From Synergistota bacterium (lineage in GTDB: Bacteria; Synergistota; Synergistia; Synergistales; Aminobacteriaceae): DNA of 33,862 nucleotides. The translations under genes were made by a program, and so were the position numbers. The DNA lies in assembly GCA_022704435.1 (NCBI GenBank), contig JAKJGK010000012.1:1-33862 (forward strand), read 5' to 3'. This document shows, in pieces, positions 27,112 through 33,862 of this stretch (the stretch's first letter is position 1; each line of letters begins with the position of its first letter). The notes under the pieces are model-generated. The model did not search any database, was not told the DNA's origin, and was given only the letters and a program-made list of their open reading frames with translations.

Positions 27112-27588
27112 CTACAGGGTGAATTTACTGAACTGCGACCTGATGCCGCTGACCGCCTCGGCGAGCTTTTCGGGATCGAGCACCATCTCCATCATGCTGA
27201 TCTGCTCTTCCCATGCCGCCGCGTCGCACTCGTCCCTGATCTCCTGCTCGAACACGTGATACACTGCGAGTCCAGACTGGACTCCGGCCAATGGTCCTGC
27301 AAATGTAGGGTCTCCGTTGCTCACCGTCTCGGCGTAGATCTCCGCGCCTTCCGCATCGGACGATCCCAAGACGACGACCAGGTTCTCCGGCCCGTACTTC
27401 TCAGCAGCGTCCTTGATACGCTGCTGATTTTGCAGATCCATGGCACCTGCGGCGGTTCATACGAAGCACTCGGTGACCGAGAAGACGACCTCGGCGCCGC
27501 TATCTTTGAGACACGCTTCCATAGCGGGGCCGGGAACGCCGTCGCGTTCACCAAGCAGGAGGATTTTCTTTCCTGCCAGCTTTCCCAT
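27112..27588 (-). CDS. grdA: Glycine reductase selenoprotein A
   Basis: Small selenoprotein that receives the carboxymethyl group from GrdB as Se-carboxymethyl-selenocysteine and passes it to component C; it is reduced again by thioredoxin. The 158 codons include one in-frame TGA (27457-27459) at codon 44, in [14 protein letters not shown], the redox CxxU site. Sec at 44 agrees with the position recalled for characterised GrdA. N-terminus [20 protein letters not shown] and later [20 protein letters not shown] match the family. The ATG at 27588 has GGAGGT eight bases upstream, preceded by an A/T-rich stretch (27601-27625) that may aid ribosome loading. Reading only after the TGA would give a false 109-residue protein. 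Confidence 0.97.
27432..27459 (-). promoter_or_regulatory. Selenocysteine UGA and candidate SECIS of grdA
   Basis: Six bases after the UGA, GCAGGT (27445-27450) pairs with ATCTGC (27432-27437, one G-U) around a seven-base loop GCCATGG. No GGU apical loop is formed, so it differs from the grdB element. The Sec assignment is firm from homology; this fold is a candidate only. Confidence 0.5.
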
Positions 27589-27653
27589 GCTCTTGCACCT
27601 CCAAGAAAATTATTTTTGTTATTTAGTCGTTGCCTGTCGTCAGTGCAACCGGA

Positions 27654-28940
27654 TCAGATGGTGTAAGCGCCCAGCCTGGTGAAGCCCAGTTCGCTGGTCG
27701 CTCCGATTATCGCCTGGAGCTCGACCGTGATGGTCCCGTCCGCGGCCAGCGAGCCCTGCCAGCCTCCGGCGATGACGTTGGCCTCCTCGGGCACGCCTAT
27801 GACCCTGTCCATCGGTGGAAGGACCACGACCTCGTTGGCGTTACCTGCGGTTACGCAGGCGTCGCCCTCCGGGCAGGAGTCCGCCAGAGACTGGCTCGCG
27901 CCGTCCTGGCCGGCGTACTCGTCCGTCAGCAGGGTGGTCTTGATGCCGGCGCGCTCCGCCTTCCAGCAGTTCATCACCAGGTCCGCGTCCGGGTTGCCGA
28001 AGCCCTCCTCGGAGATCAGCAGACCCTCCACGCCCAGCGTCTTCGCGAGGTTGATCGAATAGGAGGAGCTCCTCTTCTTGTCGGCCAGCGTGACGTTCTC
28101 GTTGGTGATTATGCAGCCCAGGAAGTTGAAGTCCTTGCCGTGGCGTTTGAACATGTTGTGGATGATCGGGTTGTTCTGATGAGAGTAGGTATTGTTCTTG
28201 TCGCAGGCGGACACGCAGTTGCCGGAGACAATGGCGCCGTCCATCACCTCGGTCGGGTTGATCAGGGTGGGCAGGGTCTTCTTCGCGTCCACACCGTACA
28301 CGTAGGTGTCGTGAAGCAGCCCCTGCGACTGGAGCATGTACAGGTAGGCGACCTTGGGCAGCCCGGGATGCGCGTGCATCGCGTCCTTTAGCGGCAGAGT
28401 CTCGTAAGTCTCGACGACGTCCGCCCTGGTTCCGACGCACTTGCCCGCCAGGTAGGCGGCGGTCTTCAGGCCGGCCATCCGGCAGGCCGTCTCGTAGTCG
28501 TGCTTCTCTATTCCCTCCACGTTCTCGAGGATTACCACGACGTTGCAGGTGCCCGAGTAGGGCGTGTACTCGGCCCCCGGCCCCTTCATATCTATGATGC
28601 CCTCCTGGAAGCGGACTATCTTGCCGGTGGTCACGACCGCAGCGCCGGACAGGACCAGGGTCTTGCCCTCGCCGACGGTGTCCACGTCCGAGACCATTCC
28701 GGGGAACACTCCCCCTGGTCCCTCCATCTTGAACCTGGGCTCGATCACGTCCTTGACCGGCAGGATGCGCACGCTCTCCCCCGGCACGGCGAAGTCGACG
28801 TCTACCCTGGCGAGCCGCTCGTCGCCGGAGAGCAGCGATAGCAGCTCCTGCTTGTTGACCGTCAGCACTCCGTCCTTGACAGCGGTCCTCTCTCCCCAGG
28901 CCAGCTTGTTCACTTTTACCTTGTGCAGCTCAAGTTTCAT
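27654..28940 (-). CDS. grdE: Glycine reductase component B, pyruvoyl proprotein
   Basis: Proprotein that cleaves itself into two subunits; the new N-terminus of the C-terminal part becomes a pyruvoyl group that forms a Schiff base with glycine. The processing cysteine is Cys242 in IVSGNCVSACDKNN, followed by SHQNNPIIHNMFKRHGKDF. Length of 428 residues is typical. The N-terminus contains MEGPGGVFPGMVSDVDTVG and the C-terminus GASQSLADSC and ELGFTRLGAYTI. The ATG has GGGGGGAG upstream. Third gene of the operon, 36 bases after trxA and 65 before grdA. Confidence 0.97.
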   Translation of the reverse strand: MKLELHKVKVNKLAWGERTAVKDGVLTVNKQELLSLLSGDERLARVDVDFAVPGESVRILPVKDVIEPRFKMEGPGGVFPGMVSDVDTVGEGKTLVLSGAAVVTTGKIVRFQEGIIDMKGPGAEYTPYSGTCNVVVILENVEGIEKHDYETACRMAGLKTAAYLAGKCVGTRADVVETYETLPLKDAMHAHPGLPKVAYLYMLQSQGLLHDTYVYGVDAKKTLPTLINPTEVMDGAIVSGNCVSACDKNNTYSHQNNPIIHNMFKRHGKDFNFLGCIITNENVTLADKKRSSSYSINLAKTLGVEGLLISEEGFGNPDADLVMNCWKAERAGIKTTLLTDEYAGQDGASQSLADSCPEGDACVTAGNANEVVVLPPMDRVIGVPEEANVIAGGWQGSLAADGTITVELQAIIGATSELGFTRLGAYTI

Positions 28941-28976
28941 GACTGTACGTCTCCCCCCTTTTTGAGATGACGCGGG

Positions 28977-29297
28977 CTACTTCAGAAGAGCCTCGACGTT
29001 CTCCCTGATCTTCTCGAGCGTGACATCTCCGCCGCTTATGCGCGCGACCTCCGCCCCATCCTTCCAGAACAGGAATGTGGGCAGCGCCATGACCTTGTTG
29101 TTTATGGCCACCCTGCGGTTCTCGGAGACATCCACCGAGCAGAACTTCACCCTGCCCGTGTAATCGTCCGCCATCGTATGAACGTTGGGCAACAGCGCCA
29201 TGCAGGGGCCGCACTTCGGTCCCCAGAAGTCCACGAGCACCGGAAGCTCGCTCTCCTTGACCTCTGCGTCGAAATTCTCCTTATTCAATTCCACCAT
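28977..29297 (-). CDS. trxA: Thioredoxin of the glycine reductase operon
   Basis: Electron donor that recycles oxidised GrdA. A 106-residue thioredoxin fold with active site WGPKCGPC (Cys29, Cys32), cis-Pro in MALPTFLFWKDG, and FCSVDVSENRRVA. The active-site tetrad CGPC is standard, but Trp is followed by Gly-Pro-Lys instead of Ala-Pro/Glu-Trp. Its start overlaps the grdX end by 17 bases. No thioredoxin reductase gene accompanies it here, although trxB sits beside trxA in several clostridial grd clusters. Confidence 0.96.
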   Translation of the reverse strand: MVELNKENFDAEVKESELPVLVDFWGPKCGPCMALLPNVHTMADDYTGRVKFCSVDVSENRRVAINNKVMALPTFLFWKDGAEVARISGGDVTLEKIRENVEALLK

Positions 29298-29730
29298 CCA
29301 TCCTCACCCCCTTTTCAGAATGCTGAATTCGCACGTGTTTAATCAGTCCGTACCGGGACAGGCTCTCCTTGATCAGCTCGGCGTCTATAAAGGCGTAATC
29401 CTCGCGCGCGTCCAAAGGCACGTCCTCCGGCCACAAAATTTTGCGAGACTGGCCGGAATAGGTCAAAATGGCGTTCTCGATGTACTCCAACGAGAGAAGG
29501 TCGGTCGGGGCGACGCCTGCCGGGGGCTCCTCCAACAGGATGGAGCGGTAGGGGTGCTGGTGAGGCCTGAGGTTGCCGTACATCGGGTGCGACAGGAGCA
29601 CCCACCCCGCGTGCACTCTGTCCCTGGCGCGCCTCAGGACATCAAGCGTGGAGCCGTCGACGAAATCGCAGACTTTCGAGATCTCCTTCAGGAAGGGGTT
29701 GTTGGTGACAAGCAAGCTGCGACAGGACAT
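29281..29730 (-). CDS. grdX: GrdX family protein
   Basis: Small protein found at the head of glycine reductase operons; its function is not established. The 149 residues contain the family-like segments LVTNNPFLKE, FVDGSTLDVLRRARD, AGWVLLSHPMYGNLRPHQHPY and LLSLEYIENAILTY. The C-terminal 45 or so residues (WPEDVPLDAREDYAFIDAEL...) extend beyond the GrdX length I recall. ATG 29730 is chosen because GAGGAGG (29738-29744) lies seven bases upstream; an ATG two codons earlier is too close. First gene after the glycine riboswitch. Confidence 0.85.
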   Translation of the reverse strand: MSCRSLLVTNNPFLKEISKVCDFVDGSTLDVLRRARDRVHAGWVLLSHPMYGNLRPHQHPYRSILLEEPPAGVAPTDLLSLEYIENAILTYSGQSRKILWPEDVPLDAREDYAFIDAELIKESLSRYGLIKHVRIQHSEKGVRMDGGIE

Positions 29731-29840
29731 CCTCATGCCTCCTCAAGAGCAGAGCACAGGTACTCGTAACTCTCTGTCGCATAGCCCCAAGGGATTGAAC
29801 GTCTCGCATGGGGGAGCTATTTTTTTCAGAGGCCCGTCCC

Positions 29841-29930
29841 GCCGCAATCCTTTCGCCTGAGAGTTTCCGCCCCTATCGGGGGGCATTGCCCCTTCGGCGC
29901 TCTCCTGATGAGGAGAGTCTCTCTTGCGGC
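29841..29930 (-). ncRNA. Glycine riboswitch aptamer upstream of the grd operon
   Basis: The minus strand shows the glycine aptamer core in order: GGAGAGCGCCGAAGGGGCAA, then GGAAACTCTCAGGCGAAAGGA. The outer helix P1 is formed by GCCGCAA (29924-29930) and TTGCGGC (29841-29847). Only one aptamer is evident. Further 3', arms around ATAGC and GCTAT (about 29775-29822) form another helix that could be a remnant or partner domain. No U-tract terminator follows on this strand, so control is more likely at translation of grdX or by an unseen structure. Transcription probably starts near 29944. Confidence 0.9.
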
Positions 29931-29950
29931 ATTCATCCGGAAGCGGCTTC

Positions 29951-29979
29951 ATTTTCACACATAGGAAAATGGCCGTCAA
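29951..29979 (-). promoter_or_regulatory. Promoter of the riboswitch-grd operon
   Basis: On the minus strand TTGACG (29974-29979) and GAAAAT (29951-29956) are 17 bases apart, with a TGn extension (TGT) before the -10. The predicted start, near 29944, lies just before the riboswitch P1 helix. Confidence 0.65.
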
Positions 29980-30003
29980 GCCCCTTTTTGTGAAATCCGG
30001 GGC

Positions 30004-30052
30004 AAAAAAGAGGGCGGGGCCGATCTCTTGCACAAGATGCGGCCTCCGCCTC
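30004..30052 (-). terminator. Rho-independent terminator of the NSS transporter gene
   Basis: A long hairpin (outer arms GAGGCGG and CCGCCCTC-like with one-base bulges, inner GGCCG / CGGCC) is followed on the minus strand by TTTTTT (30004-30009). It lies 47 bases after the transporter stop and just before the riboswitch promoter, insulating the grd operon. Confidence 0.75.
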
Positions 30053-30098
30053 TGCCCCCGCGAGGGAGCGGTTGATCAGTACACTTGCGGGAACACAC

Positions 30099-31442
30099 CT
30101 ACCACTTCAGGCCGGTGTAGAATATGTAGAGAATGGCCGCAGGGGCGACCACGCGGCAGATCCAGATCCAGACCTCGAGAAGGGTGAACCCGTGCGCACC
30201 CTCGTTGGTGACCTCTTTCCTTGCGTCATTGGTCCAGAACCAGCCCACGAAGAGGGAGATGAAGACACCGCCCAGCGGGAGCAGGACGTTGGACGACAGG
30301 AAGTCCATGGCGTCGAAGAAGTCCTTTCCGTAGACCTTCGGCGCTCCCGACAGGGAGGTCGCGCAGGGCACGCCGAGGGCGAAGATGAGGAAGCCCATTA
30401 TAACGGCGGCCTTGGGGCGGCTCCAGCCTCTGTCGATGAAGTAGGCTGAGACGACCTCGAGCAGGGAGATCGCGGATGTGAGGGCGGCGATGTAGAGCAG
30501 CAGGAAGAAGAGGGCCGACCAGATCATGCCGCCGGGCATCATCGCGAAGACCGAGGGCAGGGTCACGAAGGTCAGACCCGGGCCGGCGCCGGCGTCCACC
30601 CCGAACGCGAAGACCGCCGGGAAGATGACGAGTCCGGCGAGGAAGGCCACCAGGGTGTCTATGACGCAGACCTGCACGGCCGAGCTCGGCAGGGTGGTCT
30701 GCTTGTCGACGTAGCTGCCGTAGGTGATCATGCAGCCCATCCCGAGGGAGAGGGAGAAGAACGCCTGGCCGAGCGCGGTGGCTATGCTGGTGCCGGTGAT
30801 CTTGGAGAAGTCGGGCCTAAGGTAGAAGTCGAGTCCCTTCGCGGCGCCTTCAAGCGTGACGGACCTGGCTATCAGCACGAACAGTATGAGGAAGAGAGCC
30901 GGCATGAGGAACTTGCAGTACTTCTCGATCCCCTCTCCCACGCCTTTGTACACCACCCAGATCGTAGTCAGCATGAAGACCGCCTGGTAGGCTACAACCA
31001 GGGTCGGGTTGGAGACGAAGGCGCCGAACACGTCGCCCGCCTTGCCGGCCAGTCCCTCGGCCATAAGCCCGGTGAACGAGTGGAAGAAGTACTTGATCGT
31101 CCATCCGCCGACGACCCCGTAGAACGAAAGAATCGTAAAGCCGGATACTATGCCCATCCAGCCCACAACGGGCCAGAGCCCGCCGGCAAGCTTCTGGAAG
31201 GAGCCTACCGCGTTCAGCTGGGCCTTTCTGCCTATCGCCATCTCAGCGAGCATGACCGACGAGCCGATGACTATGACCAGGGCGATGTAGACCAAAACAA
31301 AGGCCGCTCCGCCGTTCTGCCCGGTGATATACGGGAAACGCCAGATGTTGCCGAGTCCGACCGCGGAGCCGGCGGCCGCCAGGATAAATCCTATTTTGCT
31401 ACCCCACTGCTCTCTTTCCGCATTCTGTGTCATTGTTCCCAT
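30099..31442 (-). CDS. Sodium-dependent amino-acid transporter (NSS/SNF family)
   Basis: LeuT-type Na+ symporter of 447 residues with about 11 membrane helices. The first helix holds the unwound substrate and Na+ site AAAGSAVGLGNIWRFPY, followed by GGAAFVLVYIALVIVIG. FSLSLGMGCMITYGSY marks helix 6 and the TSAISLLEV stretch helix 8. Family members carry amino acids or amines; the substrate is not readable here, but its place just upstream of the glycine reductase operon suggests an amino acid. An ATG at 31442 and one at codon 4 are both near a GGAGGGG site. Transcription is insulated from grd by a terminator. Confidence 0.95.
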   Translation of the reverse strand: MGTMTQNAEREQWGSKIGFILAAAGSAVGLGNIWRFPYITGQNGGAAFVLVYIALVIVIGSSVMLAEMAIGRKAQLNAVGSFQKLAGGLWPVVGWMGIVSGFTILSFYGVVGGWTIKYFFHSFTGLMAEGLAGKAGDVFGAFVSNPTLVVAYQAVFMLTTIWVVYKGVGEGIEKYCKFLMPALFLILFVLIARSVTLEGAAKGLDFYLRPDFSKITGTSIATALGQAFFSLSLGMGCMITYGSYVDKQTTLPSSAVQVCVIDTLVAFLAGLVIFPAVFAFGVDAGAGPGLTFVTLPSVFAMMPGGMIWSALFFLLLYIAALTSAISLLEVVSAYFIDRGWSRPKAAVIMGFLIFALGVPCATSLSGAPKVYGKDFFDAMDFLSSNVLLPLGGVFISLFVGWFWTNDARKEVTNEGAHGFTLLEVWIWICRVVAPAAILYIFYTGLKW

Positions 31443-31553
31443 ACCCCTCCTTTGTTATCGATTTAACCTCGTGCACCGCGCAATATATACTATCTTTCTT
31501 ATCCCCACCCCCTCGTAGATACGGACATTTACAATATGCATCAGTCGAAGGGT

Positions 31554-31581
31554 ATTATACACTAGAATGCGGTTCTTCCAA
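31554..31581 (-). promoter_or_regulatory. Promoter for the NSS transporter, in the divergent region with hypC
   Basis: On the minus strand TTGGAA (31576-31581) and a perfect TATAAT (31554-31559) are 16 bases apart, giving a leader of about 105 bases. On the plus strand TATTAT (31553-31558) overlaps this box, with TTTACA 19 bases upstream, a weaker candidate for hypC. No glycine riboswitch is seen in this leader. Confidence 0.5.
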
Positions 31582-31645
31582 CCGAAATTTCGTTTTTCTT
31601 TTTTCCTGGGGTAGAATAGCGCCCGAGAGGGAGTGAACTAAAAAT

Positions 31646-31879
31646 ATGTGTCTTGCAATTCCACATGTCATTACAGAAATCCTGGACGACGGTGCCGCCG
31701 TAGCGGTGGCCGGCAGGGTACGAGCCGAGATCAGGACCGACCTCATAGACTCCCCTACGCCGGGAGATACCGTGCTGGTCCACGCCGGATTCGCCATCGA
31801 GAAGCTGGCCCCGGAGGAGTCCGCCGAGCTGATGAACCTGTGGGAGGAGATCCGCAGGCTCTCGGGCGGGGAGGCCTGA
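31646..31879 (+). CDS. hypC: Hydrogenase maturation chaperone HypC
   Basis: Small chaperone (77 residues) that works with HypD to build the Fe(CN)2CO group of [NiFe] hydrogenases and hands it to the large subunit. The N-terminus is the invariant MCLAIP with Cys2. GDTVLVHAGFAIEKL is the typical HypC/HupF beta barrel, followed by a C-terminal helix. Four bases separate it from hypD. No hydrogenase structural gene is present in this window. Confidence 0.95.
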   Translation: MCLAIPHVITEILDDGAAVAVAGRVRAEIRTDLIDSPTPGDTVLVHAGFAIEKLAPEESAELMNLWEEIRRLSGGEA

Positions 31880-31883
31880 GGGG

Positions 31884-32954
31884 ATGGACCGTGTAACAGC
31901 CGCCTCGCAGGCGCTGAAGCGCCTTGTCGACTCCCCGGTATCCGTGATGGAGGTATGCGGCACTCACACGGTATCCATCTTCCGCTCGGGGATCCGGAGC
32001 CTCCTCCCCCCCGAGCTCGGACTGGTTTCGGGGCCGGGCTGCCCGGTTTGCGTCACCGACCAGGGGGAAATCGACTGCGCCCTGTCGCTGCTGGACAGAG
32101 GCGCGGTTGTCGCCGCATACGGGGACATGTTTCGGGTGCCGGGGGAGTCGGGATCCCTCGCTTCCAAGCGGGAGAGGGGTTTCGACGCCAGGGTCGTCAC
32201 CAGCGCGTTTGACCTGCTCGCAATGGCCGAGGGAGACCCTGTCAAAGAGGTGGTCTTCCTAGCGGTCGGCTTCGAGACCACGGCTCCTGCCACGGCTGCC
32301 CTGCTGATCGAGGCCTCGAGGAGGGGGATTCGCAATCTTTCGGTGCTCTCCTTTCACAAGCGCACGCCCCCGGCCCTGGCGTCGCTGTCGGCCGACCCGG
32401 GGCTTCGCATATCCGGCTTCCTGCTGCCAGGCCACGTGAGCGTAATCCTAGGCCACGCCCCGTTCTCCTTCCTGGCATCCGACAGGGGCATACCTTCCGT
32501 CATAGCCGGCTTCGATCCGGAGCAGATTGTCTCGGGGCTGGTGGACATCGCGCTTCAACTCCACTCGGGGGAGGCCGCGCTGCACTCTGTCTACGGACGC
32601 GCGGTGCGCCCGGAGGGCAACAGGAGGGCGTTGGAGCTGATGGACCGGGTTTTCGAGTCGAGGGACTCCTGCTGGAGGGGGCTCGGCCCGCTGGCAAAAT
32701 CCGGCCTTGCCCTGCGAGCGGAGTTCTCCGGCTTCGACGCGGAGAAGAGGTTCGAGTTAAAACCGGAGCAGGGACGCACGCCCCCAGGGTGCAGGTGCGG
32801 CGATGTGCTGACAGGTCGAATCACACCGCACGAGTGCCCCCTGTTCGGCAGCGCATGCACCCCCGCCTCGCCGACGGGCCCTTGCATGGTGTCGGCCGAG
32901 GGGACTTGCGGGGCGTACTTCAAGTTCTCCAGGAGAGGGGGAGGCCCGCGATGA
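31884..32954 (+). CDS. hypD: Hydrogenase maturation protein HypD
   Basis: [4Fe-4S] protein that with HypC assembles the cyanide and carbonyl ligands on iron. 356 residues. Conserved MEVCGTHT (Cys25), SGPGCPVCVT (Cys53, Cys56), AVGFETTAPATA and SFHKRTPPAL are present, plus the C-terminal cluster cysteines (GCRCGDVLTG, CPLFGSACTP, GPCMVSAEGTC). The stop overlaps the hypE start (ATGA), indicating coupled translation. Confidence 0.97.
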   Translation: MDRVTAASQALKRLVDSPVSVMEVCGTHTVSIFRSGIRSLLPPELGLVSGPGCPVCVTDQGEIDCALSLLDRGAVVAAYGDMFRVPGESGSLASKRERGFDARVVTSAFDLLAMAEGDPVKEVVFLAVGFETTAPATAALLIEASRRGIRNLSVLSFHKRTPPALASLSADPGLRISGFLLPGHVSVILGHAPFSFLASDRGIPSVIAGFDPEQIVSGLVDIALQLHSGEAALHSVYGRAVRPEGNRRALELMDRVFESRDSCWRGLGPLAKSGLALRAEFSGFDAEKRFELKPEQGRTPPGCRCGDVLTGRITPHECPLFGSACTPASPTGPCMVSAEGTCGAYFKFSRRGGGPR

Positions 32955-33862
32955 ACAGCATAGGGCTGGGACACGGGAGCGGAGGTCGCCAGAGCCAGGA
33001 GCTCGTCGAGAGTCTGTTGAGACCGTTCTGTTCGCTCGGGATAGGGCCGGAGCTTGAGGACTCCGCGCTGCTGCCCGGCGGATACGCCATGACGGTCGAC
33101 GGCTTCACCGTCTCCCCCCGGAGGTTCCCCGGCGGAGACCTTGGACACCTGTGCGTCTGCGGCTGCGCTAACGATCTCGCGATGAGGGGGGCGTCCCCCG
33201 ACTTTCTGGGGCTGGGCGTCATAATCGAGGAGGGTTTCCCGGCCGAGGAGCTGCTGGAGTACATGGAGAGCGCGGCGGAGACCTGTTCGTCGCTTGGGAT
33301 GAGGCTAGCAGCAGGAGACACCAAGGTGGTGCCCGCAGGGACGGTCGACGGCGTGTATTTCACGGGCAGCGCGTTCGGCCGCGTCATGAGCCCGCGCCCG
33401 CTCGGAATGTCGAACTTGAGGGAGGGCGATTCCCTGGTGGTGACATCGTCGATCGGTCGGCACGGGGCGGTGATCGCGGCCGCCAGGTTCAACCTGTCGG
33501 TGGAGGGGCTGACCAGCGACTGCGCGCCGCTCTGGCCCGCGCTCGAGCCCCTGCTGGGCATCGACGGACTGAGGTGCATGAGGGACTGCACGCGCGGAGG
33601 GCTTGGCACGGTCCTGTGCGAGTGGGCGGAGTCGACCGGGCTGCACCTCTCGATCGACGAGTCCGCTCTGCCTGTCGGCGAGGATGTGCGCTCTCTGTGC
33701 GACGTGCTCGGGTTCGACCCCATATACATGGCTTGCGAGGGGTGCGCCGTGATAGCGGTAGCGCCCTCGTCGGTTGATCTCGTCCTCGAGCGCCTCTCGT
33801 CATCGCCCCTGTGCGCAGGTGCGGCGGTCATCGGCGGGGCGCTCGACGCCGAGCCGCGCGGA
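32951..33862 (+). CDS. hypE: Hydrogenase maturation protein HypE, C-terminus beyond the window
   Basis: Makes the thiocyanate donor for the hydrogenase iron ligands from a carbamoylated C-terminal cysteine, with HypF. The first 304 residues are present: LGHGSGGRQSQELV at the start, DSALLPGG, GDTKVVPAGTVDG and CTRGGLGTVLCEWAE, the AIRS-like fold. The reactive C-terminal Cys motif (normally PRIC or similar) would lie beyond the right edge, so activity cannot be judged. hypF, hypA and hypB are not in the window. Confidence 0.95.
   Translation, partial: MNSIGLGHGSGGRQSQELVESLLRPFCSLGIGPELEDSALLPGGYAMTVDGFTVSPRRFPGGDLGHLCVCGCANDLAMRGASPDFLGLGVIIEEGFPAEELLEYMESAAETCSSLGMRLAAGDTKVVPAGTVDGVYFTGSAFGRVMSPRPLGMSNLREGDSLVVTSSIGRHGAVIAAARFNLSVEGLTSDCAPLWPALEPLLGIDGLRCMRDCTRGGLGTVLCEWAESTGLHLSIDESALPVGEDVRSLCDVLGFDPIYMACEGCAVIAVAPSSVDLVLERLSSSPLCAGAAVIGGALDAEPRG

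Noticed and set aside
27457-27459. TGA in grdA as a nonsense mutation
   Set aside because: It falls in [13 protein letters not shown] at codon 44, the recognised Sec site of GrdA.
29743-30033. Minus-strand 96-codon frame through the riboswitch
   Set aside because: It spans the promoter and the glycine aptamer, whose conserved RNA core and P1 pairing explain the sequence; no ribosome binding site is seen.
31581-31609. CGAAATTTCG followed by T-runs as a plus-strand terminator
   Set aside because: No plus-strand gene ends upstream, the palindrome is AT-rich and short, and it lies in a divergent promoter region.

Overview
This is a gene-dense, high-GC bacterial chromosome segment. Almost every gene from 1 to about 31.4 kb is on the minus strand. 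The exceptions are one small exported protein (15.7 kb) and the hyp genes at the right end. The gene content (Sec-dependent glycine reductase operon, two Na+-coupled amino-acid symporters, alanine racemase, exported hydrolase, rubredoxin, hydrogenase maturation genes) points to a strict anaerobe that ferments amino acids. The combination of high GC and this content suggests the Synergistota; that is an inference, because no rRNA or other marker gene is present.

Layout, left to right. (1) 1-1782: an elongation factor G paralog cut by the left edge, with its own promoter. (2) 1903-10786: a minus-strand run read as coaX - dus - lysS - ligA - gatC - gatA - gatB, with overlapping or abutting genes and an extended -10 promoter before coaX. 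GatA is unusual: the catalytic lysine and several neighbouring glutaminase residues are replaced. (3) 11025-11945: an exported alpha/beta hydrolase behind a near-consensus promoter. (4) 12052-15580: miaB - comEA - comEC. ComEC has no C-terminal nuclease-like domain. (5) 15705-16175: an unrecognised exported protein on the plus strand, divergent from miaB and ending in a strong hairpin. (6) 16246-21325: alr - transketolase - queH - M24 peptidase, then rubredoxin under its own promoter.

(7) 21404-29979 is the metabolic core. A promoter at 29951-29979 drives a glycine riboswitch aptamer (29841-29930), followed by grdX - trxA - grdE - grdA - grdB - grdC - grdD. GrdA and GrdB each contain an in-frame UGA read as selenocysteine (codons 44 and 349), so both look split or truncated to a standard gene finder. 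A 10-bp hairpin separates grdB from grdC. The operon lies between two Na+ symporter genes: an NSS-family one upstream (30099-31442) and an AGCS alanine/glycine one downstream (21404-22798), the latter with a short, strongly initiated leader ORF. Together these suggest uptake and racemisation of small amino acids, sensing of glycine by RNA, and reduction of glycine to acetyl phosphate plus ammonia using thioredoxin as electron donor. (8) 31646-33862: hypC - hypD - hypE (hypE cut by the right edge), divergent from the NSS transporter.

No tRNA, rRNA, insertion sequence, prophage or CRISPR array was seen. No gap without a gene exceeds 300 bases except 29731-30098, which holds the riboswitch, its promoter and a terminator.
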